Positions 23,848-33,700 of a stretch of DNA of 47,017 bases are shown in pieces. Below the pieces are notes generated by a model. It did not search any database. It was not told where the DNA came from and was given only the letters and a program-made list of their open reading frames with translations. The translations under genes and the position numbers were made by a program. How positions within the stretch are numbered: position 1 is the stretch's first letter; each line of letters begins with the position of its first letter. The stretch lies in the NCBI GenBank assembly GCA_964507325.1, contig CAZDQL010000051.1, positions 1-47,017 of the forward strand, in the 5' to 3' direction. The DNA comes from CAZDQL01 sp964507325 (GTDB taxonomy: Bacteria > Planctomycetota > UBA1135 > GCA-002686595).

Positions 23848-25633
23848 GGGATTCTTCGCTGCGGCACTCTGCGCGTTCGGCGCTTCCGCCCACGTTCCCC
23901 GCGGCGCGCAGATCTACCCCGCGCCGACCGCGATCGTCGCCGACGCGGAGGGCCGGCACGTCTACGTCGCCCTCAGCGGCACGCGGCGGGTCGCGGTGGT
24001 CGACCTCGAGAAGGAGGGCGTGATCGCCCAGCTCGAGCTCCCCGCCCCTCCGGGGGGCTTGACCCTCGCCTCCGGGGGCGACCGCCTCTTCGTCACCACA
24101 GCCGAGCCAGCCGGGAGCGTGCTCGAGCTGAAGCTGCCCGCAGGTGAGGTGCTGCGTCGCATCTCCGTCGGGCACACGCCCCTCTCCCCCGTGCTGCACC
24201 CCGACGGGGCCACCCTCTACGTCTGCAACCGCTTCTCGAACGACGTGGGCGTCGTCGACCTCGAGACGGGCGCGATCCGCGGGCGGATCCCCGTCCCCCG
24301 CGAGCCGATCGCCGCCGCGCTGACTCCCGACGGGAGCCTCTTGGTCGTCGCCAACCACCTCCCCGCGGGCGCTGCGAACGGCGACTACACCGGCGCGGAG
24401 GTCACCCTGGTCGATACGGTGAGCGAGCGACCCGTCGCGTCGATCCCGCTCCCCAACGGCAGCACCAGCCTGCGCGGGGTCTGCGTGTCGCCGGATGGGC
24501 GCCACGCCTACGCCACGCACATCCTCGGGCGCTACGGACTGCCCACGACCCAGCTCGACCGCGGTTGGGTGAACACGAACGCGATGAGCGTGGTCGACCT
24601 CGGGGAGCGCAAGCTCCTCGCCACCGTCCTGCTCGACGACGTGGACCGGGGTGCGGCGAACCCCTGGGGTGTCGCCTGTAGCGCGGACGGAGCGCGGCTC
24701 TGCGTCGCCCACTCCGGCACCCACGAGATCAGCGTGATCGACCGTCCGCGGCTGCACGAGAAGCTCGCGCTCGCCGTCGCGTCGAAGGAGGGGATCGAGG
24801 TCTCGGCGGACCTGGCCTTCCTCGTCGACCTCCGCCGGCGCGTGGGCTTGGCGGGGAACGGGCCCCGCGGCTTGGCGATCGCGGGGGAGCGCGTCCTGGT
24901 CGCCCAGCACTTCGGCGACTCGGTGGGGGTGGTGGAGCTCTCTCCGGAGCCCGGCACGACCCCGCGCTCGATTCCCCTCGCACCGCCGCGGCCCCTGAAC
25001 CCCGCTCGCCGCGGCGAGTTGCTCTTCCACGACGCCGAAATCTGCTTCCAGAGCTGGCAGAGCTGTGCCAGCTGCCACCCCGACGGCCGGGCGGACGGCC
25101 TGAACTGGGACCTGCTCAACGACGGCCTCGGCAACCCGCGCAACACCAAGAGCCTGCTCCTCTCCCACCGGACGCCCCCGTCGATGATCACGGGTGTGCG
25201 CGACACCGCGGAGACCGCGGTCCGCTCCGGCCTGCGTCACATCCACTTCACGGTGCCTTCGAAGCGGGATGCGGCGGACATCGACGCCTACCTCAGCGCA
25301 CTGCTGCCGGTCGCAAGCCCGCACCTCGTCGAGGGCGACCTGAGCGCAGCCGCTCGCCGCGGCGAGCAGGTCTTCCAGAGCGCCGGCTGCGCGGCCTGCC
25401 ACCCAGCTCCCCTCTACACGGACCTCCGGGGCTACGACGTGGGTCTGGGGGAGAAGTTCGACACCCCGGCCCTGGTGGAGGTCTGGCGCACCGCTCCGTA
25501 CCTGAGCGATGGGCGCGCGGCGACGCTGCGGGACGCCCTGGCGACTCACGAGGGACTGATGCGCGAGGAGGGCGAGGAGTCTCTCACCGAGGGGGAGGTC
25601 GACGATCTGGCCGCGTACGTGTCGACTCGCTAG
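23828..25633 (+). CDS. Hydrazine synthase beta/gamma-like fusion (copy 2)
   Basis: 601 aa from the ATG at 23828 (MKVALSRGFFAAALCAFGAS, a signal peptide), inside the last 20 nt of the alpha-like gene. The propeller (about 25-315) carries YPAPTAIVADAEGRHVYVAL and TTQLDRGWVNTNAMSVVDL. The C-terminal CCP/MauG-like domain has CASCH (C413), CAACH (C521), DGLNWDLLNDGLGNPRNTKS and APYLSDGRAATL. Compared with copy 1, the histidine of PYLHDGRA is replaced by serine. The family role is dihaem redox chemistry coupled to a propeller; gamma of hydrazine synthase reduces NO. The substrate here is unknown. The shared length, gene order and motifs show that this pair and the pair at 8376-14210 are paralogues. 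Confidence 0.87.
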   Translation: MKVALSRGFFAAALCAFGASAHVPRGAQIYPAPTAIVADAEGRHVYVALSGTRRVAVVDLEKEGVIAQLELPAPPGGLTLASGGDRLFVTTAEPAGSVLELKLPAGEVLRRISVGHTPLSPVLHPDGATLYVCNRFSNDVGVVDLETGAIRGRIPVPREPIAAALTPDGSLLVVANHLPAGAANGDYTGAEVTLVDTVSERPVASIPLPNGSTSLRGVCVSPDGRHAYATHILGRYGLPTTQLDRGWVNTNAMSVVDLGERKLLATVLLDDVDRGAANPWGVACSADGARLCVAHSGTHEISVIDRPRLHEKLALAVASKEGIEVSADLAFLVDLRRRVGLAGNGPRGLAIAGERVLVAQHFGDSVGVVELSPEPGTTPRSIPLAPPRPLNPARRGELLFHDAEICFQSWQSCASCHPDGRADGLNWDLLNDGLGNPRNTKSLLLSHRTPPSMITGVRDTAETAVRSGLRHIHFTVPSKRDAADIDAYLSALLPVASPHLVEGDLSAAARRGEQVFQSAGCAACHPAPLYTDLRGYDVGLGEKFDTPALVEVWRTAPYLSDGRAATLRDALATHEGLMREEGEESLTEGEVDDLAAYVSTR

Positions 25634-25669
25634 CCGGGCCGTAGCGCCGGAGGAGTCACAAGGCGAGCG

Positions 25670-25697
25670 GTGACGCAGGCGCGAGACTCGGTAGGAT
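25670..25697 (+). promoter_or_regulatory. Candidate promoter of the LolD/FtsX pair
   Basis: GTGACG (25670-25675), 16 nt, then TAGGAT (25692-25697). The start codon is at 25714, so the leader would be only about 10 nt and nearly leaderless; no Shine-Dalgarno sequence is visible. The same GTGACG element recurs before the gene at 29825. Confidence 0.4.
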
Positions 25698-25713
25698 CCA
25701 CCCCCGACATCCC

Positions 25714-26418
25714 ATGCCCTACCTGGCCGCGGACGACCTCAGCAAGAGTTACCCCTCGCCGGACGGGTCGACGGTCGTCCCCGTGTTGGCGGGCGTCTCC
25801 CTGACCCTCGACCGGGGCAGAGCTCTGGCGATCGTCGGACCCTCCGGCTCCGGCAAGAGCACCCTCCTGAACCTGCTCGGCGGTCTGGATCGGCCGAGCT
25901 CGGGGCGCGTCCTCCTCGACGGACAGGATCTGGCTGATCTCGACGACGACGCGCTCGCGCGAGTGCGCAACACCGCCATCGGCTTCGTCTTTCAGGAGCA
26001 TCACCTCCTGCCGCAGTGCACCGCGCTCGACAACGCGACCGTGCCGGCTCTGGTGCGCGGCAAGGGGGAGCTGGCGTCCGCCCGCTCGCGGGCGACGGTC
26101 CTCATGGAACGGGTCGGTCTGCAGGATCGGCTGACTCACCTCCCCTCCCAGCTCTCCGGAGGCGAGCGCCAGCGTCTGGCCGTGGTGCGCGCCCTGGTCA
26201 ACCAGCCGGGACTGGTGTTGGCGGACGAGCCCACCGGGAGTCTCGACTCGAAGGCCGCGGACGAGCTGGGCGACCTCCTGCTCGAGTTGAACGACGCCGA
26301 GCCGGTGGCCCTGATCGTCGTCACGCACTCCGAGCGCCTGGCACGGCGCTTCGACGGGATCCTGCGGCTCGACGGCGGGCGACTCGTGCGCGAGTCCGGC
26401 GGAGGCGGCGGCGAGTGA
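25714..26418 (+). CDS. ABC transporter ATP-binding protein (LolD class)
   Basis: 234 aa with Walker A GPSGSGKS, Q-loop FVFQEHHLL, signature LSGGERQR, Walker B LVLADEPTGSLD and H-switch VVTHSERLARR. Motifs such as PQCTALDN and the ATPase size match LolD-type proteins that drive lipoprotein release or other FtsX-coupled exporters. The stop overlaps the GTG start of the permease (GTGA), so they are cotranslated. It is distinct from the ATPase at 17012-17680 and serves a different permease. Confidence 0.92.
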   Translation: MPYLAADDLSKSYPSPDGSTVVPVLAGVSLTLDRGRALAIVGPSGSGKSTLLNLLGGLDRPSSGRVLLDGQDLADLDDDALARVRNTAIGFVFQEHHLLPQCTALDNATVPALVRGKGELASARSRATVLMERVGLQDRLTHLPSQLSGGERQRLAVVRALVNQPGLVLADEPTGSLDSKAADELGDLLLELNDAEPVALIVVTHSERLARRFDGILRLDGGRLVRESGGGGGE

Positions 26419-29400
26419 GCTGCGCGCGCCTGGTCCTCGCTGGGCTCCGTCATCACGCGCGCGCCCACGCCGGGGCCGGGGTGGGATTCGCGGTCGCGAC
26501 CGCGGTGCTGGTCGGCGCCCTGGCGGTGGGGGACTCGGTGCGCGGCAGCTTGCGCGGGCGTGCGCTGGCGCGGATCGGTGAGGCGACGAGCGCCGTCGCC
26601 GCGCCCGAGCGCTTCTTCCGGGCGGCACTGGCGCAGGAGATCGCGGAGGAGCTCGGCGACTCCCGCGTCGCGGCCGCCCTGCTCCTGGACGGACACGCTT
26701 CCTCCGACCGCGGGGATCGGCGCGCGAACGACGTCTCCCTGCTCGGGATCGAACCGAGCTTCCTGGAGCTCGCGCCGGGGGAGAGCGCTGCGACTCCGCC
26801 CGCGGCGCGCGAAGTGCTCCTCTCCGACGTGCTCGCTGAACGCCTCGCCACGACCCCCGGCGACGAGGTGGTCGTGCGCGTCGCGACCCCCAGCGACCTG
26901 CCGCGGGACATGGTCCTGGCGCCCACCGAGGAGAGCACGGTTGGGCTGCGCCTGCGCGTCGCGGGGATCGTGGGGCCCGACGAGTTCGCCCGCTTCGCCC
27001 TGGCGGCGGGGCCGCGCGCGCCCGCCAACGCCTTCGTCGACCTGGCGTGGCTGCAAGGGGAGCTGGGGCTCGAGGGGCGCGCGAACCTCCTGCTCCTCGA
27101 AGCCCCCGCCGACGAGGGCACCGCCGCCCTCGCCGAGCGCTGGACCCTGGAGGACGTCCCGCTCGAGACGCGACCCCTCGACGGCGGCGGTCTGGAGCTG
27201 CGCACCCCGCGCGTCTTCCTCGACCCCGCGGTCGGTCGCGCCGCCGCGCAGCTCGGGAGGCCGGCCCTCGGCGTCCTGACCTACTTCGTCAACGCCCTCG
27301 TCGCGGGGGAGCGCGCCACTCCCTACTCGATGGTCACCGCCGTCGGTCCGCTGGGGGAGGGGGCGCCGGGAATCGAGGCGCCGTGGGTCGCGTCGGGGGA
27401 GCTGGTGGTCAACGAGTGGTTGGCGAACGATCTCGGCGTCGCTGCCGGCGACCCGGTGGAGCTCCGCTACTTCGTCCCCGGTCCCGATCGCAGCCTCGAG
27501 CAGGCGACCCGTCCCTTCCCCGTGGGTCGCGTGATCCCGATCGAGGGGGCGGCGGCGGACCCGACCTGGGCCCCCTCCTTCCCCGGACTGGAGGGGGAGG
27601 AGGACTGCCGCGACTGGGAGCCGGGGATTCCGCTCGACCTGTCGGTGATCCGCGACGAGGACGAGGCCTACTGGGACGAGCACCGCGGCACCCCCAAGGC
27701 CTTCCTCACCCTCGACGTCGGCCGAGAGCTGTGGGCCAGCCGCTTCGGCGACCTGACCGCCATCCGCGCGCCCGATCCGGACGGCGACTGGGCCAGCCTC
27801 CTGCGCGACGCCCTCGATCCGGCGCAGCTGGGGCTCGTGGTGCGCGACCTGCGAGGGCCGGCCCTGGCGGGGGCGAGCACGCCGACCGACTTCGGAGGGC
27901 TCTTCCTGGGTCTCTCCTTCTTCCTGATCGCCGCCGCCCTGCTGCTCGCGAGCCTGCTCTTCGTCTTCGGCGTCGAGCGGCGTGCGCGGGAGGTCGGCGC
28001 CCTGCTCGCCATGGGGTGGCCGAGGAGGTCGGTGCGGCGCCTCTTCCTGGCCGAGGCGGCCCTCGTCGCTGCCGCCGGCTGCCTGGTCGGCGCGCTCTTG
28101 GGGCTCGGATACACCCAGCTCGTGCTGCGGGGGCTCGCCACCCTCTGGCGGGACGCGGTCGCCTCGACGCCGATCACCTTCCACGCCGGAGCCGGGACGC
28201 TGATCGGAGGCACCGTCGGCGCCTGGATCGCGGCTCTCCTCGCGGTGCGCTGGGCCCTGCGGGGGTTGATGGGGCGCGAGGCGGTGGCGCTGCTCGCGGC
28301 GCGCTGGGGTGTGAGTCCCGAGACGCCAGAGGTCTCCGCGCGCCGCGCGCGTCGGAGCTCGTTCGTCGCCGTCGGCGCCCTGCTGGCCGCACTGGCGATC
28401 GCCGTCTGGGCCGACGCCTCCCGTGGATCAGCGGCGGCGGGGGCCTTCTTCGGCGCCGGGGCCGCCCTCCTGGTGGCCGGGCTCGCGGGGTGCCGCGCCC
28501 TCCTCGCCCGCCGTTCGCGCCGCGTCCAGACGACCCCCTCCGTCGCGGCCCTCGGTCGAGCGGGGGTGAAGCGGCGCCCCGCTCGCAGCCTGGCGACGAT
28601 CGCCCTGCTCGCCTCGGGCACCTTCCTGGTGGTCTCGATCGGCGTGCACCGCAAGGGCGCCCTCCCCGATCCCACCGCGCGCGCCTCCGGCACCGGCGGC
28701 TTCGCCCTGATCGGCGACTCGACCCTGCCGGTGCATCACGATCTGAACGCGCCCGAGGGTCGTGACGCCTTCGGGTTGACCGCCGCCGATCTCGAGGGGG
28801 TCTCGGTCCTGTCCCTCGCCGTGAGGGATGGGGACGACGCGAGCTGCCTGAACATCGGCGCGCCCCAGGTGCCGCGGCTGCTGGGTGTCGACCCCGCCGA
28901 GCTGGCGCGCCGCGGTGCCTTCCGCTTCGCGGAGGTCGAAGGCGGCGAGGGGTTCGAGAGTCCGTGGGAGCTCCTCCTGCGCGAACGCGACGACGGCGCC
29001 GTGCCGGTGGTGGGGGACGCGGCCAGCGTGCGTTGGACGTTGAAGCGCTCGCTGGGGGACGAGGTGGAGCTCGTCGACGGCCTCGGTCGCCCCCTGCGCC
29101 TGCGCATCGTGGCCACCCTGGCGGGCTCCTTCGCGCAGGGCAGCCTGGTGCTGGGGGAGGAGGCCTTCCGCGCCCACTTCCCCGGCGTCGTCGGCGCGCG
29201 GGAGTTCTGGATCGACGCGCCGCCGGAGCGCAGCGGTCCGCTCGCCGAGGTCCTGACGCGCGCCCTGGGGGAAGCGGGCCTGGCCCTCGAGCCCGCCGCG
29301 GTGCGCATCGAGGCGTACAACGCCCTGCACAACGCCTACCTCGACATCTTCCAGCTCCTGGGTGCCCTCGGAGTGCTGCTCGGAAGCCTGGGGGTGGGGG

Positions 29401-29714
29401 TGGTGGTGTTGCGCAACGGACTCGAGCGGCGAGGGGAGCTGGCCTTGCTCGGGGCGATCGGCTTCCGGCGGCGCGAGCTCCGGCGGCTGCTCTTCAGCGA
29501 GCACGCCGCGCTGGTGGCTCTGGGACTCGGCGTGGGGGTGGGGGCCGCGCTCCTGGCGCTCGTGCCCGTGCTCGGCGCGGCCGAAGCGGGCGTCGCGCCG
29601 GGGTGGCTCGGCGGCCTCGTGGTGGCGATGGCCTTGAATGGTGTCCTGTGGACCGTTGCGGCCTGTTGGGGAGCGGCCCGCGGGGTTGGGTTGTCGGATC
29701 TGCGCGGCGAGTGA
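26415..29714 (+). CDS. Large FtsX-family ABC transporter permease
   Basis: 1099 aa from a GTG overlapping the ATPase stop. An upstream ATG in the same frame would lie within the ATPase gene and gives a nonsense leader. About ten membrane segments are visible: near 22-42, then three at about 498-520, 548-575 and 592-617, a central group at about 650-745, and three C-terminal at about 976-1000, 1030-1055 and 1062-1085. Two large periplasmic domains lie between them (about 45-495 and 750-970). The elements VERRAREVGALLAMGWPRRS and LERRGELALLGAIGFRRREL are the FtsX coupling segments, one per half. A single polypeptide with both halves is typical of large macrolide/lipoprotein-type exporters. The substrate is unknown. 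Confidence 0.85.
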   Translation: MSCARLVLAGLRHHARAHAGAGVGFAVATAVLVGALAVGDSVRGSLRGRALARIGEATSAVAAPERFFRAALAQEIAEELGDSRVAAALLLDGHASSDRGDRRANDVSLLGIEPSFLELAPGESAATPPAAREVLLSDVLAERLATTPGDEVVVRVATPSDLPRDMVLAPTEESTVGLRLRVAGIVGPDEFARFALAAGPRAPANAFVDLAWLQGELGLEGRANLLLLEAPADEGTAALAERWTLEDVPLETRPLDGGGLELRTPRVFLDPAVGRAAAQLGRPALGVLTYFVNALVAGERATPYSMVTAVGPLGEGAPGIEAPWVASGELVVNEWLANDLGVAAGDPVELRYFVPGPDRSLEQATRPFPVGRVIPIEGAAADPTWAPSFPGLEGEEDCRDWEPGIPLDLSVIRDEDEAYWDEHRGTPKAFLTLDVGRELWASRFGDLTAIRAPDPDGDWASLLRDALDPAQLGLVVRDLRGPALAGASTPTDFGGLFLGLSFFLIAAALLLASLLFVFGVERRAREVGALLAMGWPRRSVRRLFLAEAALVAAAGCLVGALLGLGYTQLVLRGLATLWRDAVASTPITFHAGAGTLIGGTVGAWIAALLAVRWALRGLMGREAVALLAARWGVSPETPEVSARRARRSSFVAVGALLAALAIAVWADASRGSAAAGAFFGAGAALLVAGLAGCRALLARRSRRVQTTPSVAALGRAGVKRRPARSLATIALLASGTFLVVSIGVHRKGALPDPTARASGTGGFALIGDSTLPVHHDLNAPEGRDAFGLTAADLEGVSVLSLAVRDGDDASCLNIGAPQVPRLLGVDPAELARRGAFRFAEVEGGEGFESPWELLLRERDDGAVPVVGDAASVRWTLKRSLGDEVELVDGLGRPLRLRIVATLAGSFAQGSLVLGEEAFRAHFPGVVGAREFWIDAPPERSGPLAEVLTRALGEAGLALEPAAVRIEAYNALHNAYLDIFQLLGALGVLLGSLGVGVVVLRNGLERRGELALLGAIGFRRRELRRLLFSEHAALVALGLGVGVGAALLALVPVLGAAEAGVAPGWLGGLVVAMALNGVLWTVAACWGAARGVGLSDLRGE

Positions 29715-29762
29715 GCGCGCGACACGTGCCTCCCTGTCCGTCGGTGGTGGTCGGCGTGAATG

Positions 29763-29791
29763 GTGACGCTTTCGGGGAGAAGCGGTAGGGT
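29763..29791 (+). promoter_or_regulatory. Candidate promoter of the membrane protein at 29825
   Basis: GTGACG (29763-29768), 17 nt, then TAGGGT (29786-29791). The hairpin at 29789-29809 starts at the end of the -10, so the 5' end of the transcript would be structured. Confidence 0.4.
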
Positions 29792-29809
29792 CCGGGAAGG
29801 GCCCGGATC
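29789..29809 (+). other. Hairpin just upstream of a ribosome binding site
   Basis: An 8-bp stem (one G-T pair) closes on the 5-nt loop AAGGG: arms 29789-29796 and 29802-29809. It ends 5 nt before the AGGAGG ribosome site, so it could affect translation or mark the start of the leader. There is no U-tract, so it is not an obvious terminator. Confidence 0.3.
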
Positions 29810-29824
29810 ACTCAGGAGGCTCCC

Positions 29825-30712
29825 ATGCGATTCACGCGCAAGATCCCCGGCATCCGGCCGGCCGCCCCCGGGCAGAGGGACGAGGCGGCGCCGGTTCTCG
29901 AAATCCTCTCGCCAAGCTGGATCAGCGCGCTGACCTTCATCGTCTTGCTCGCCCTGGTGGGGGTCTTCCTCTTCTGCACCTTGGAGGTCGGAGGTTACCT
30001 GTCGTACTTCTGGCTGGAGCCGCGGGTGCTGGGCCTCTCGACGTACGTGATCGCCAGCGGCATCAACGCGCTGTTGATGCTCCTGCTCCTGATCAACTTC
30101 CGCTTGGCGCTCAAGGCGGGTCCACGCCGCAACCTGAAGCGCGCGGCGTGCTACTTCATCGGGCTGGGGCTGTTGGTGTGCGTGCAGGTCTTCCTGAACG
30201 GCTGGAAGGAGACGGCGGAGCGCGACCGCGAGGACTCGCAGGTCGACCTGCAGGGGCAGGTGGAGCAGGTGCGCGTCCTGCGCGAGGAGATCGCGCAAGT
30301 CGGCGAGCATCCTTGGAGCGGTGAGTATCTCGGGCGTCTCGACGGCTTCGAAGTGCACCTACTCCTCGCGCCGGGCCTCGCTGCGGGCAAGCTGCACGTC
30401 ACGGACGGCTATTCGGAGGAGCTCCCATTCCACGAGCGCTTCGAGCGTTACCAGCTACTCGAGATGGAGCTCACGATCACTGATTCGCGACTGGTCCTCG
30501 AGTACCCCTATGCTCAGCCCCGCCGTCGCCCCCAGCCCGATCGCTACGCCGTGGTCCAGTGGGGCTCGCGTCGCTACCTGGTCGCGGGCGACGAGCTCGA
30601 GGAGTTTCTGGCCGCGGCGGACCCGATCGAATCGGAGGGCGTGTACCTCCGGCTGGGGGACGAGAGCAAGCCGCTCGAAGGTCGACCGGAGGTCGTCCAG
30701 GGCCTGCGCTGA
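29825..30712 (+). CDS. Membrane protein of unknown function, three predicted helices
   Basis: 295 aa with a strong ribosome site (AGGAGG, about 5 nt before the ATG). A short basic cytoplasmic N-terminus is followed by three hydrophobic segments (about 32-55, 70-95, 106-126) and a charged C-terminal domain of about 165 residues beginning with a Glu/Arg-rich, possibly coiled-coil stretch (ETAERDREDSQVDLQGQVEQ). I do not recognise the family. The N-terminal three-helix layout resembles DUF4350/Gld-type accessory membrane proteins often found near ABC exporters, but the similarity is only in shape. It is probably transcribed from its own promoter and converges with the M23/GH fusion gene, leaving only 12 nt between stops. 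Confidence 0.75.
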   Translation: MRFTRKIPGIRPAAPGQRDEAAPVLEILSPSWISALTFIVLLALVGVFLFCTLEVGGYLSYFWLEPRVLGLSTYVIASGINALLMLLLLINFRLALKAGPRRNLKRAACYFIGLGLLVCVQVFLNGWKETAERDREDSQVDLQGQVEQVRVLREEIAQVGEHPWSGEYLGRLDGFEVHLLLAPGLAAGKLHVTDGYSEELPFHERFERYQLLEMELTITDSRLVLEYPYAQPRRRPQPDRYAVVQWGSRRYLVAGDELEEFLAAADPIESEGVYLRLGDESKPLEGRPEVVQGLR

Positions 30713-30724
30713 GCCTGGGTGCCG

Positions 30725-33700
30725 CTACTCGAGAATCAGCTCCCGACTCACGTAGGGGTTGGGGTAGGCAGTGAGCCACGCTTCGGGGCGCACCTCCGTA
30801 CCGCCTCCTTCCAGCCCCAGCACGACCAGGTCGACGCGCGCTCCGGCCATCTCGGGCTCGAGGGGGAAGTAGTAGGTGTAGTCGCTCTCGCTCTCGACGT
30901 TCTTGTACTCCCAGGTGTTGCTCGGGAAGGAGACGCTGCGGTCCGGGGCGCCCACGAGACGTCCGTCGACCCGCATCGCCGCCCAGGCGCCCTCGTCCCC
31001 GTGCCGGCCGTGGATCGGAACGGCCAGGTAGGCGTTGGGCGGAACCTCGTCGAGGGTCACCGAGAGGGACCAGGCGCGCACGGCCGGGTTCGCGGAGTAG
31101 GGAGCGAAGAGGTTGGAGGCGCGCCAGGCGTGCCGCGTCACGAGCTGCCCTGCTGCGTACCCCTCGACTTCGGCGATCCGACGCGGCGCACCGCGCACAC
31201 GCAGATAGCGCACCGGCTGCTCTCCGTCGAGACGGGCCCCTGCGATGGTGCCCTTGCCCGACCAGCTCCCCACGGGCTTCCAGCTCTTCAGGTCGGCCGA
31301 CACCTCGGCCAGGCTGTCGTCGGCGAAGGTGTGCAGGGCCGGGTTCAGGTCGTGCTCCTCGCGATCGCGGATGCGGATCACGATCTCGTCCAGGGCCAGA
31401 GGCTCTCCGAAGTCCACCCGCAGCGCGCCCCCCTCGCGCCGCGCGATGAAGAAGGTCTCGATGTCACCGTCGAAGAGGTTGCGGTCCCGGATCCCCCGGT
31501 TCGTGAACATCGGCTGCGTGAAGAAGGCGTGCCGCGCCCAGTGGACCTGCGGGATCCGACTCGGTCCGGCCCGGTCCAGACAGCGCACCTCGAGGGCGTT
31601 GCTGTCCGCTGCGAAGCAGGTCGCTTCGTACAGCGCCTCTGCATCCTCCGGCAGGTCGCACGGGGTGAGATCGCCGAGCTTCCGGTGCCAGTCCTGCGTC
31701 AGCGGCGTTCCAGGAAACTCGACAGCCAAGGCCGTACCACTGCGCACCGCGGCGAGCTCCTCCCCGGTCAACAGCACCCCGTCCAGACGTGCGGCGTCGA
31801 AGTCACGCTCCCCCGCATGCAGGGCGATCTCTGACCGCGTTCCGGGCAGGCCGAGCAGCCGGACGCGGGCCGGCCGGCCCGGCAGGTCGTTCTCGACCTC
31901 GTAGTCGCACCCGGTCAGGCCGATCTCGCTCGTACCCTCGGTCGTCGCCATCACCAGACAGGCCCGGAAGGGGAGCACTTCGACCTCCACTTCGCTCCCT
32001 CCGTCGAAGGTGCCGAGGATCCGCTCCGAGGGATGCAGACGCCGCACCTCGACGGCTCCATCGCCGGTGAGACCGATCGACGCGTCCAGCTCCACCCGGT
32101 AGCGCGTGGTCTCCCAGGTCAGATTGCGCAGAGTCAGGAAGCGCGTCTCGCCACTGCCGCGCACCATGGCGTGCGGCCCGTAGCGCTCCTCGGGGAGCTC
32201 CATCCCGTCCACGAGGATGTCGCGGTGGCGGCGGTGGAGGTTGCAGAGGCGCGCCAGCCGGGGGAACTCGTCGTCGCGCAGCAGCCAGGGACTGCCGTAG
32301 TACTGCGGCGCCATGATGAGCGACCGGCTGAAGGTCTGCAGCACCAGGTCGTCCTCCCAGAAGTCGAGACAGGACGAGAAGCAGACCCCGTGATCCTCCA
32401 CCAGGCGGCTGGTGCCGGGCACGCGCTCTCGCGCCACCGCACCCGCGCGGTGATGCGGCGCGGCGCGATCGTTGCTCATGAACACGTCGATGTAGGTCTC
32501 GGCCCCTTCCCACAGATAGGTGGTCGCGTAGGGTTCGGCGCGTCCCAGGTCGATGCGCTCGTTGAGCACGATCAGGTCCGGGCAGTACGCGCGGCTCTCC
32601 CGCAGCGCGCGCGCCAGGGCATCCTCCTTCTCGGAGCGCAGACCTCCCGCCACGGCGTCGAGCTTGAACATGCGGAAGTCGTGATCGCGACACAGCTCCA
32701 CCAGCATGTCGATGCGCGCCTGCTCCTCCTCGGGCGTGTCGCCGAAGCCGTCTGGCCCGAGCCAGATGCCCAAGCGGCAGTCGAAGCGGGCGGCGGCCTC
32801 GGCCGGCGGCCCGAAGCCGCGGGGGAACTGCTGAGCGAACTCCCGATTGGCCAGGGTGCCGCAGTGATCGGGGATCAGGCGTCCGACCCCGGCCGTGAAG
32901 GGACCGTCGTCCACGTTCCCCACGTCGAGGGAGTAGATGTCGAGCTCCATCCCGTACTCGTCGCGGATCCACTGGAAGAAGGCCAGGTTGACCAGGCTGT
33001 GCGCCTCGTTCGTGCCCTCGTACTGGTTGTTGATCCAGTCGAAGAAGTGCGCGATGGACGGGGTTCGCTCGTCGGCGCCGGGGATCACGGAACGCACCAC
33101 GACGTCGACCTTGCGCGTCACCGGCAGGTCTCCGAAGGTCGTGGAGACCGTCACCACGTGGACGCCCGTGTCGTCGAAGCGGTGCTCGATCGCGTCGTAG
33201 GGCGCGCAATCGTCGAGGATCGTGCCGTCACCGAATTCGATGCGGATGGCACCGCATTCGCGACCCGGAGTGTCGCCACCCTGCGGCCAGAGGCGGAAGG
33301 TGACCGGTTGGCCCACGTCGACGAAGCGGGTGGGCTCGTAGGCCACGAAGAGGGCCGGGATCACGGCTTCCGGCTCCTCGGTCGAGAAGACCTTGACCTT
33401 GCAGAAGTCGACGTCGGTGTGGCCCCAGTCGTCTTCGACCCATAGGGCCACGGGGTACTGCCCCGGGGTGTCGTAGCTGTGCTCCGCCACCGGTCCGCGC
33501 GCCTCGGTCCCGTCGTGGAAGGCCCAGCGGTAGGAGACGATCGCCGCGTCTCGCGCGATCGAGGAGCGTCCGTCGAAGAACACCCTCTCGCCCGTTCGCA
33601 CCGCGTGGTGCGGGCGCGCCACGGCCAGGAGGCCTTCCTCCGACGCGGCCAGGTAGGCGGCCACCATCCAGGGGTAGAGGTTCAGGGCGCGGTTGTTCCG

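Noticed and set aside
8376..25633. A true anammox hydrazine synthase cluster
   Set aside because: No hydrazine dehydrogenase, nitrite reductase or hydroxylamine oxidoreductase gene is in the window, the neighbours are sugar enzymes and exporters, and key haem-region residues differ.
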